Source: Lautropia mirabilis
Lineage (GTDB): Bacteria; Pseudomonadota; Gammaproteobacteria; Burkholderiales; Burkholderiaceae_E
Assembly (NCBI RefSeq): GCF_900637555.1
Contig: NZ_LR134378.1
Location: 940,001 to 1,004,000 of the forward strand
Reading direction: 5' to 3'
Length of the DNA: 64,000 nt
Shown one piece after another: positions 57,296 to 64,000 of this stretch. The first letter of the stretch is position 1. Every line of letters begins with the position of its first letter. Position numbers and translations under genes: made by a program. Under the pieces are notes generated by a model. That model worked only from the letters and a program-made list of their open reading frames with translations. It did not search any database and had not been told where the DNA came from.

Positions 57296-57662
57296 ACACC
57301 TGAGACCAGAGCTGCCGCGTTCTGTCCGGTTTGACCGGGCAGGTGGGGAGCAAGCCCAGGTTGCAGGATGATCGTGCCTGCCCAGGAAGCTGGTGTCAGG
57401 CCGAACCGTCCGACAAGGCCGCCACACTTCGGTGTGCGCGGCCTTTTTGCTGTCCGGTACCGGGAGCACGCTTGAAGCACGCCGTCGGGAAGGTGAAAGC
57501 AGCCGCCGAGCCCGGAATGCGCCGCGTGGTGACGCTGTATACCGTTTCGTCTTGTTGCACGTTGTAGTATCTGTAGCTGCAGATTGAGGGTTTCGGCATG
57601 GAATCTTCATATTTCATGCCTTCATCCGCCAGACTGGCATTCAACATTGACGAGGCGACATC
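57296..57662. other. Intergenic region between entericidin-like and HmuY-like genes
   Basis: It holds a small hairpin at 57322-57342 (CCGGT/ACCGG core) and a clear terminator at 57415-57447. No gene-like frame with recognisable product was found. A promoter for the HmuY-like gene should lie in 57540-57640 (A/T-rich), but I could not fix its elements. Confidence 0.5.
57415..57447 (+). terminator. Intrinsic terminator after the entericidin-like genes
   Basis: AAGGCCGC...GCGGCCTT with an upper CACAC-TTCG-GTGTG stem and loop is followed by five T's. One bulged base is present. It lies 120 bp past the second gene. Confidence 0.8.
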
Positions 57663-58388
57663 GTGGTTCCGGAAAGAAAAACAGCAAGACCGGATGGATC
57701 GACATGGGGCATGGCGCTGCTGGCCCTGACGCTGGCAGGCTGTGGAGGAGGCGGGGGGCCCGATCCCTTTCCGTCACACTTCAATACTGAAGTCGTCTGG
57801 CAGGCCGACATCCCTGCCGCGGGCCAGTCGACCTGCTTCGACTTCGACGCGGGTTCCGAGGTGCCCACGTGCCTTGGCAATGCCTGGGACCTGAAGATCA
57901 CCGGACGGCAGGACGAAGCGCCCATGCTGTTCACCAACAGCGGCTCCAGTGGTACTGGCCAGGGTGGTGTCTATGTTCGGCGGGCTGCCAACGGAACCAT
58001 CCAGCAGGTCCTGATGAAATGGTTCCATCTGGAACAGTGGAAGGATGGGGCCACGAACCCGGCCAACCGCGAGCCCCTGCCGGCCGATGCCTATGTGGCT
58101 GACGCCAACGGCTCGCTGTTGAATGTGCCCGCCACCCTGCGGGGGCTGGATGAAGACCATGGCTGGTTCATCAAGTACACCGATGCAAGTCGTGCCCAGG
58201 CAGCCGGCTTTGCGCCGTTGGCAGGCGTGCTGGGGGCCGATCCTGAACGTGGGGCTCTGATACGCGGCGGCGAGGGAAACAACTACGCCCGCATGCGTCT
58301 GAAACGCGTGTCCTATCAGGATCCGAAGAACCTGAACTCGGCGCAGCGCTGGACCATCCAGTTCTACGCACAGTTGCCGGGTAGGTAG
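57663..58388 (+). CDS. HmuY-like heme-binding lipoprotein
   Basis: The 241-residue product begins with GTG (57663, preceded by GACGAGG), has an N-terminal signal with lipobox LAGC (Cys27) and Gly repeats, then the HmuY-like core: 'WDLKITG', followed by 'FTNSGSSGTGQGGVY' and later 'YQDPKNLNSAQRWTIQFYAQ'. HmuY in Bacteroidetes captures heme at the cell surface. Two Cys near residues 58 and 70 may pair. A FecCD permease and HmuV-like ATPase follow, supporting heme uptake. The assignment is from a few motifs and context. Confidence 0.7.
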   Translation: MVPERKTARPDGSTWGMALLALTLAGCGGGGGPDPFPSHFNTEVVWQADIPAAGQSTCFDFDAGSEVPTCLGNAWDLKITGRQDEAPMLFTNSGSSGTGQGGVYVRRAANGTIQQVLMKWFHLEQWKDGATNPANREPLPADAYVADANGSLLNVPATLRGLDEDHGWFIKYTDASRAQAAGFAPLAGVLGADPERGALIRGGEGNNYARMRLKRVSYQDPKNLNSAQRWTIQFYAQLPGR

Positions 58389-58402
58389 ACGGTGCTGTCT
58401 GC

Positions 58403-58446
58403 GGCCGGCACCCGCTGCGGAACGGGAAAGCCCGCGTGTGCCGGCC
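58403..58446 (+). promoter_or_regulatory. Three-stem RNA structure between hmuY-like and permease genes
   Basis: A perfect 9-bp stem GGCCGGCAC/GTGCCGGCC (58403-58411 with 58438-58446) closes over two small hairpins: CCG-CTG-CGG (58412-58420) and CGGG-AAAG-CCCG (58423-58434). It begins 14 bp past the HmuY stop. It could terminate, attenuate, or protect the upstream mRNA. Confidence 0.5.
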
Positions 58447-58640
58447 TGCCGTGCAACGGGCAGAGTCCGGATTGAACCCTTGGCAGGGACGGATACCATC
58501 GTATCCTGCCGGGGGCAGTCATCGCATCGATGACGGTCCCGTGACCTTCCGGACCATGCCCCCATGAAAGACGACCGATTTCTTGCTTCAGTTCACCCGG
58601 GCCTTTGCCGGTCCAACCCGCCGAGGCAGGGAGGCGCATC

Positions 58641-59714
58641 ATGAGTCCAGCCGGTGGCGGTGTATCGAACCCGGTCAAGGACCGCTGCGGACGATGCAGG
58701 CCCAAGCTGCTGGCTGGCATGCTGGTGCTGTTGGCGCTGCTGCTCGTGGCGGCTATCGGCTCGGCCATGAGTGGTGCCGTGCGCATTCCGCTGGACGCGA
58801 TGCCGGCCTTGCTGGGCGTGGCGTCCGATTCCGTATCGACATCTTCCGCGGCTGGCCATCCGGAATACCGGCTCTGGGAAGGCGTGCTGCTGGACATCCG
58901 CCTGCCGCGCATCCTGTTGGGCATGCTGGCGGGGGCGGCGCTGGCCGTGGCCGGTGCCGTCATGCAGGCGCTTTTTCGCAACCCGCTGGCCGAGCCCGGT
59001 CTGGTCGGCGTCTCGGTGGGCGGGGCAGTTGGTGCTGTGGGTGCCATTGTCCTGGGATATGACCAGCAGCCGCTGGTGCTGGCAGGCGCTGCCTTTGTCG
59101 GCAGCCTGCTGGCCACACTGGCTGCCTGGCTGCTGGGACGGCGTGCACCGGGGGCGGCAGGCATCCTGCTGGCCGGCATCGCCATCAATGCCTTTGGTGG
59201 TGCGCTCATCGGTGTCTTCACCTACCTGGCCAACGACATGCAGCTGCGCAGCCTGACCTTCTGGAACCTGGGCAGTCTGGCCACTGCGGACTGGGCCATG
59301 CTCTCCTGGCTGGCGCCCTGGACGCTGGTGCTGATGGGGGCGCTGCTGTGGCAATGGCGTGCACTCAATGCGCTGCTGCTGGGTGAACGTGAGGCGCTGC
59401 ACCTGGGCTTTGAGCTGCAGCGTTTGCGCGCACGGCTCATCCTGCTGGTGACGCTGCTGGTGGGGCCACTGGTGGCCGTCACCGGCATCATCGGCTTCGT
59501 GGGTCTGGTCGTGCCGCATCTTGTCCGCCTGGTGGTGGGTGCCGATCACCGGCCGCTGCTGCCTCTGTCACTGCTGGCGGGAGCGCTCATTCTTGTCCTG
59601 GCTGACTGGGTTGCACGCATCGTCGTCATCCCGGCCGAATTGCCCATCGGCATCGTCACTTCCTTGCTGGGGGCACCGGTGCTGTTCATGCTCATCCAGC
59701 GGGAGGCGCGCTGA
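58641..59714 (+). CDS. hmuU: FecCD-type permease, heme importer (HmuU-like)
   Basis: This is the membrane part of an ABC importer. It has 357 residues with about 10 helices after a basic Cys/Lys-rich N-terminus. 'RLPRILLGMLAGAALAVAGA', 'QALFRNPLAEPGLVGVSVGG' and 'GIIGFVGLVVPHLVRLVVG' are canonical. The ATG at 58641 follows AGGGAGG; an in-frame ATG at 58605 is less well placed. The HmuU name rests on the HmuV-type ATPase next door and the HmuY-like gene upstream. No binding protein is encoded beside it. Confidence 0.88.
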   Translation: MSPAGGGVSNPVKDRCGRCRPKLLAGMLVLLALLLVAAIGSAMSGAVRIPLDAMPALLGVASDSVSTSSAAGHPEYRLWEGVLLDIRLPRILLGMLAGAALAVAGAVMQALFRNPLAEPGLVGVSVGGAVGAVGAIVLGYDQQPLVLAGAAFVGSLLATLAAWLLGRRAPGAAGILLAGIAINAFGGALIGVFTYLANDMQLRSLTFWNLGSLATADWAMLSWLAPWTLVLMGALLWQWRALNALLLGEREALHLGFELQRLRARLILLVTLLVGPLVAVTGIIGFVGLVVPHLVRLVVGADHRPLLPLSLLAGALILVLADWVARIVVIPAELPIGIVTSLLGAPVLFMLIQREAR

Positions 59715-60547
59715 TGTTGCAGGCCCATGGCATCGCCGTGCAACGCGGTGAACGTCAGATCCTTTCCGACATCGATCTGTCCCTGCCGGCTGGCCAGGTC
59801 ATCGGCGTGCTGGGTGCCAATGGTGCCGGCAAATCCACGCTGCTGGCTGCTCTGGCGGGCGAACTGTCTCCCAGCGTCGGCAGCGTCACGCTGAACGGGC
59901 GCCTATTGTCTGCCTGGCCTGCGGTAGAACTGGCCAGCTGCCGAGCCGTGCTGCCGCAGAGCCCTTCGTTGCAGTTTGACCTGCCGGTGGCCACCGTCAT
60001 CGGCATGGGGGCCTATCCGCATGCACGACACTCGCGGACAGGCGCGCACCCTACCAACCGCCACGACACGGCCCAGGCCGCCATGGCCGAAGATCAGCGC
60101 ATCCTGCAGCGCGTGCTGGTCCTGGCCGATGTGCAGGACCTTTACGAGCGCCGCTACCGCCGCCTTTCCGGCGGCGAACAGCAACGCGTGCACCTGGCCC
60201 GCGTGCTGTACCAGCTGCTGCTGGCACGTCATGGGAACGATGAGTACCGCGTGCTGATGCTGGACGAACCCACCGCCAGCCTGGACCCGCGCCACCAGCT
60301 GCAGCTGCTGTCTGCCGTGTATACGTTGGCGCATGAAGAGAACGTGGCGGCACTTGTCATCGTGCACGACTTGAACCTGGCCGCCGGCTGCTGCGACCGG
60401 CTTCTGCTGCTGGGCCAGGGGCGCGTCGCCGCCTGTGGGACGCCTGCCCAGGTACTCACCCCCGACACGCTCCGCCAAGTCTATGGCGTGGAGGCCACCG
60501 TTCTGCCGCATCCGAACCAGCCGGGGAGACCGCTGGTGGTGTTCTGA
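59714..60547 (+). CDS. hmuV: Heme ABC transporter ATP-binding protein (HmuV-like)
   Basis: The 277-residue ATPase has Walker A 'GVLGANGAGKSTLLAALAGE', Q-loop 'VLPQSPSLQFDLPVATVIGM' (the F-x-F-P-V-x-x-V-V-x-M-G pattern of HmuV), signature 'RLSGGEQQRVHLARVL', Walker B 'RVLMLDEPTASLDPRHQ' and the switch His in 'VIVHDLNLA'. Start shares a base with the upstream stop (TGATG), so it is coupled to the permease. Confidence 0.93.
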   Translation: MLQAHGIAVQRGERQILSDIDLSLPAGQVIGVLGANGAGKSTLLAALAGELSPSVGSVTLNGRLLSAWPAVELASCRAVLPQSPSLQFDLPVATVIGMGAYPHARHSRTGAHPTNRHDTAQAAMAEDQRILQRVLVLADVQDLYERRYRRLSGGEQQRVHLARVLYQLLLARHGNDEYRVLMLDEPTASLDPRHQLQLLSAVYTLAHEENVAALVIVHDLNLAAGCCDRLLLLGQGRVAACGTPAQVLTPDTLRQVYGVEATVLPHPNQPGRPLVVF

Positions 60548-60555
60548 AATTCGCA

Positions 60556-60642
60556 GTGAAAGGCACCGACTCGGGCGTCTATCTGGAGGTGGAGAGCCCC
60601 GAAGCCTTCAGGCAGCAACTGGAGGCTGTGGCTGACAGCTGA
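60556..60642 (+). CDS. Possible 28-residue small protein after hmuV
   Basis: A GTG-started frame gives VKGTDSGVYLEVESPEAFRQ followed by QLEAVADS. Composition is protein-like (acidic, one amphipathic helix), but there is no clear ribosome binding site, so this may be chance. Confidence 0.2.
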   Translation: MKGTDSGVYLEVESPEAFRQQLEAVADS

Positions 60643-60704
60643 CGCCGGGTGCTGCGGGCTGTCCGGAAATGGCATGATCAGCCCTCCACAAGGGTTTCTA
60701 GAAC

Positions 60705-63700
60705 ATGCCCAGAAAATCCCCCGCGCTTCTGCCAGATGGTCTGTATGACCAGGTGGTGACCGATTCGTTGCAGCAACTCATCGAGGCTTCGATCGGTGAG
60801 CATGGCTTTACCGTGGCCGATCTGGCTGCGGAAGATGCCCCCGCGCGAATGGCGGAGGTGCTGGCTTCAACGCTGGCCCGCATCCTGGAAGATCTGGGCG
60901 AAGAGGATGGAGGGAAGCCGCGGCGTCAGCTGGCTCTGGTCAATGACTTGCTGCGATACGTGCGTCATCGAGCCACGCATTCGGATGTTCCGGGGGATAC
61001 GGGGGCAGGGCATGGGCCCCATGCGCTTGAGCCGCGTGACGAGGCACGCCTTGACGCAGATGGCGGCCACGGGCTTCTGAGCAGCCCGCCGCGCCTGTTG
61101 CAGGCCGTTCATCGAAACCGGGTTGTGCCGTTGCGACCGGAAATCGGTCTGGCCATGCCCTGGCTGTTCACGGCAGGTCGGGGAACGCCCTCCCTGCTGT
61201 CCGAGCTGCAACGCGAACTGGGCGCCTGCGACAGGGTCGACATTCTGGTCAGCTTCATCACGCAGTCCGGGGTTCGGAAACTGCTGGACATTCTGCAGAG
61301 AATTACCGCGGTCGATGCTCACGGTAGACCGGGTACAAGGTTGCGCATCCTCACGACCACCTATACCGGCGCGACGGAGATGCAGGCGCTGGACCTGCTG
61401 GCCAGGCTGCCGGGTGTGGAGGTTCGGGTTTCGCTGGATGGCAGGCGCACACGTCTGCATGCCAAGGCGTGGATCTTCCATCGGGATAGTGGCTTCGGAT
61501 CTGCCTACGTGGGTAGTGCCAACCTGTCGGCCGCGGCCATGATGGGCGGTCTGGAGTGGACGGTGAAGTTCACCGAACAGGGGCAGGAAGAGCTGTTTGC
61601 CCGGGCGCGTGCCAATTTCGAGACTCTGTGGGAAGACCGCGAATTCCAGCGCTATGACCCCGAGAATGCCGTGCATCGGACTGCCCTTGAGAATGCGCTG
61701 ACACGAGAGGCCGGGCATGGGCTTCCTGTACGCCTGACCTTCTTCGATCTGGAGCCCAAGAGCTACCAGCAGGACATGCTGGATCAGCTGCATGCAGAAC
61801 GGCTTCAGGGACGCCACCGCAACCTGCTGGTGGCCGCAACGGGGACGGGCAAGACCGTGGTGGCAGCATTTGATTACCGGCGTCTGTGTGCTGCACAAGG
61901 GGGAAGGCCGCGCCTTCTTTTTGTCGCACATCGGGAAGAGATCCTGCGACAGGCCAGGCGCACCTATCAGGAAGTCCTGCGCGACCATGCGTTTGGCTGC
62001 CTGCTGGTGGGAGGTGCTGAACCCGATAGCCATGATCATCTGTTTGCCACCATCGACAGTGTCAGTTCCAAGAGGCTGGTCGATCGTTTTGGTGCCGATT
62101 ACTGGAACGTGGTGGTCATTGATGAATGCCATCGCCTGGCAGCCAACCGCTTCGATGCGTTGGCGAACGCCATCCGGCCTGCCGTGCTGCTGGGGTTGAC
62201 GGCCACGCCCGAGCGTAGTGATGGGAAGTCCATTCTGGGGTACTTCCAGAACCGTCGGGATGGTTCGCCGGCCGTCGAGCTTCGACTTTGGCAGGCACTG
62301 GATCTGCAGTTGCTGTGTCCGTTCGAGTACTACGCCTGCGACGACGAGACGGATTTCTCTTCGGTGCCGTGGAACGCGCCGGGAGAAACGGCCGCCATCG
62401 ACCGCCTCGTGACCGGAAACGACATGCGGGCACGCATGGTCATCCATGAATGGCAGCGTCTGGCAGGCAGCCTGTCCCAGAGCAGGGCATTGGTCTTCTG
62501 TGTGTCCGTGGGCCATGCCCGGTTCATGACAGACAGGCTCAATGCTGCCGGAATTCCGGCCGAGTGTGTGGTGGGAGACAGTTCGGCAGAGGATCGGCGT
62601 GCAGTACCCGAAAGACTGGCCCGGGGCGAGATCAATGCCATCGTCACCTGCGATCTCTATAACGAAGGGGTGGACCTTCCCTTCGTGAACACGCTGCTGT
62701 TGTTGCGTCCCACGCAGAGTCCGGTGCTTTTCCAGCAGCAGATTGGCCGTGGCCTGCGTCTGCATTCCAGCAAGGAGAGCTGCCTGATTCTGGATTTCGT
62801 GGGACGGTATCGGGAAGACTTCCGCTTCGACCGCCTGCTGTCATCCCTGACGGGCCTGCATCGTGCGCAATTGCCGAGTGAGGCCGAGAACGACTTCCCC
62901 AGTCTTCCTTCCGGATGCTTCATCCATCTGCAACGCCAGGCACGTGAGCGGATCCTGGACAGCCTGCGACGGATGGTCCAGCAGAACTGGCGACGTCTTT
63001 GTACGGAACTGCAGACTTACGTGACGCTTCAGGGGCGTGAGTCGACACGGCTGGTCGATTTCCTGAAGGATCAGGGCGTGGAGCTGGAGAGTCTCTATCG
63101 CAGCAGCGGAAGGTCCGGTTGGACCTGTCTGAAGCGACAGGCAGGCCTGCTGCCTGGGGAGGCCTCGCAGGAAGAAGAGTACTTCGGCAGGCGCTTTGCA
63201 GACCTTCTGCATGTCGATGATGTCGAACGGCTGGCGTTTCTGGCGCAGGTTACGCAGTCACGCGCAGCGCATGAACTGAAGGAAGCGCATCCGAATCAAC
63301 ACGGACGTGAGGCTGTGGCGATGTCGGGAAGCGCTCTTCTGAAGGATGCCGGCTCAGCACGTGAGCGGCGTCTGCTGCAGATGCTGGCCTATCAGATCGA
63401 TGCGGGACATCAGCAGAAGGAAACCGGCGCAGCCTTTCTTGCGCGACTGATGGAAAGCCCGATGTCCTTCCAGGAGCTGGGGGAGCTTGCCGAGGTGCTG
63501 TCCAGCCGGAACGTGCTGCCGGCACGTTCCATCCCCGGGATGGAAGATCTTCCGCTATGCCTTCATGCCAGTTATGGCGTTCGCGAGATCCTGACGGCCG
63601 TCAGCTGGCTGACTGACACACGGCGCTCGCCTTTTCAGGCGGGGGTACTGGCCTTGCCGGAACGACGGACAGAGCTGCTGTTCGTGACGCTGGACAAGCG

Positions 63701-64000
63701 CGAAGGCTACCATCAGCGCATTGCCTACCATGATTACGCCATCAGCGCAGAGCGCTTTCACTGGCAGACCCAGAATTCGGCCGGCCCGGATACCAAGGTG
63801 GGGCGGCGTTATCTGGAAAGCCCGGATAACGGCTGGCGGTTCCAGCTGTTCGTGCGTCAGACCCGGAAGGACCCGTATCGTGCCTGTGGTCCCGTTGCCC
63901 TGCTGCAGGCTGAAGGCAATCGTCCCATGAGCATTCACTGGAAGCTGGATGTTCCTCTGCCAGCCAGGCTTTTCCAGGCGTTCAGTGTTCTTCGTGATGC
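60705..64000 (+). CDS. PLD-nuclease / SF2 helicase / DUF3427 protein, 3' end cut by window edge
   Basis: The frame is open from the ATG at 60705 to the window end (1098 codons). N-terminal part (to about 330): a phospholipase-D-type nuclease with HxK 'LHAKAWIF' (H252) and 'YVGSANLSAAAM', one HKD motif. Middle: SF2 helicase with Walker A 'AATGTGKTVVAAF' (about 377-389), DECH (473-476), 'LTATPERSDG' and 'QQIGRGLRLH'. C-terminal part resembles DUF3427 ('ASYGVREILTAVSWL', 'FHWQTQNSAGPDTKVGRRYL'). This architecture occurs in restriction-like or phage-defence contexts; that role here is inference. The rest of the gene and any partners lie outside the window. Confidence 0.87.
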   Translation, partial: MPRKSPALLPDGLYDQVVTDSLQQLIEASIGEHGFTVADLAAEDAPARMAEVLASTLARILEDLGEEDGGKPRRQLALVNDLLRYVRHRATHSDVPGDTGAGHGPHALEPRDEARLDADGGHGLLSSPPRLLQAVHRNRVVPLRPEIGLAMPWLFTAGRGTPSLLSELQRELGACDRVDILVSFITQSGVRKLLDILQRITAVDAHGRPGTRLRILTTTYTGATEMQALDLLARLPGVEVRVSLDGRRTRLHAKAWIFHRDSGFGSAYVGSANLSAAAMMGGLEWTVKFTEQGQEELFARARANFETLWEDREFQRYDPENAVHRTALENALTREAGHGLPVRLTFFDLEPKSYQQDMLDQLHAERLQGRHRNLLVAATGTGKTVVAAFDYRRLCAAQGGRPRLLFVAHREEILRQARRTYQEVLRDHAFGCLLVGGAEPDSHDHLFATIDSVSSKRLVDRFGADYWNVVVIDECHRLAANRFDALANAIRPAVLLGLTATPERSDGKSILGYFQNRRDGSPAVELRLWQALDLQLLCPFEYYACDDETDFSSVPWNAPGETAAIDRLVTGNDMRARMVIHEWQRLAGSLSQSRALVFCVSVGHARFMTDRLNAAGIPAECVVGDSSAEDRRAVPERLARGEINAIVTCDLYNEGVDLPFVNTLLLLRPTQSPVLFQQQIGRGLRLHSSKESCLILDFVGRYREDFRFDRLLSSLTGLHRAQLPSEAENDFPSLPSGCFIHLQRQARERILDSLRRMVQQNWRRLCTELQTYVTLQGRESTRLVDFLKDQGVELESLYRSSGRSGWTCLKRQAGLLPGEASQEEEYFGRRFADLLHVDDVERLAFLAQVTQSRAAHELKEAHPNQHGREAVAMSGSALLKDAGSARERRLLQMLAYQIDAGHQQKETGAAFLARLMESPMSFQELGELAEVLSSRNVLPARSIPGMEDLPLCLHASYGVREILTAVSWLTDTRRSPFQAGVLALPERRTELLFVTLDKREGYHQRIAYHDYAISAERFHWQTQNSAGPDTKVGRRYLESPDNGWRFQLFVRQTRKDPYRACGPVALLQAEGNRPMSIHWKLDVPLPARLFQAFSVLRD

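Noticed and set aside
58389-58640. Cobalamin riboswitch before the HmuU-like permease
   Set aside because: The structure at 58403-58446 is a compact three-stem element without the B12-box consensus.

Overview
The window is high-GC DNA from a betaproteobacterium, most likely of the order Burkholderiales. The evidence is the gene order pilMNOPQ-aroK-aroB, the gltBD pair, the fmdB-DUF502-aspS-nudB block, the lptM-lysA-cyaY-mrcA neighbourhood, and the protein sequences themselves. A Lautropia-like organism is a guess that the sequence alone cannot prove. No rRNA, tRNA, CRISPR array, prophage or intact IS was seen. Both ends cut genes: hemB at the left, a PLD-helicase-DUF3427 gene at the right.

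Layout. 1-10 kb: hemB, engB, a diheme cytochrome c4, a TonB-dependent siderophore receptor, lptM-lysA, cyaY, and mrcA (PBP1A). 10-17 kb: the type IV pilus operon pilMNOPQ, then aroK-aroB. 17-25 kb: a RAYT-type transposase with flanking repeat debris, then gltB-gltD. 24.6-31 kb: an unusual amidase, apt-hslR, a degenerate class II aldolase-like protein, a DUF898-M48 membrane protein and a CDP-alcohol phosphatidyltransferase. 31-34.5 kb: an iron-type ABC importer (binding protein, permease, ATPase). 34.5-40 kb: four minus-strand paralogous lipoproteins of unknown function. 40-53.7 kb: housekeeping genes (uvrA, an MFS transporter, ssb, a ThrE-like exporter, fmdB, DUF502, aspS, nudB, an EEP-family hydrolase, a mutarotase, elaA, a thioesterase). 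53.7-57.3 kb: an EEP-family lipoprotein divergent from pyrC across an 11-bp tandem repeat, then two entericidin-like lipoproteins. 57.6-60.6 kb: a HmuY-like lipoprotein with a heme-type permease and ATPase. 60.7 kb to the end: a PLD-helicase-DUF3427 protein of likely defence type.

How the genes work together. Metal and heme acquisition recurs three times: the TonB receptor, the 31-34 kb ABC importer, and the HmuY/HmuU/HmuV set, which has no binding protein of its own. The most striking poorly explained element is the four-lipoprotein array beside the first importer. All four copies have a lipobox, a low-complexity linker, four conserved cysteines and a highly conserved C-terminal block. Several genes keep a family fold while losing a key residue (the RAYT HUH motif, the amidase Lys, the M48 Glu, the aldolase metal ligands). 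All motif and alignment statements were made by eye, without database searches.
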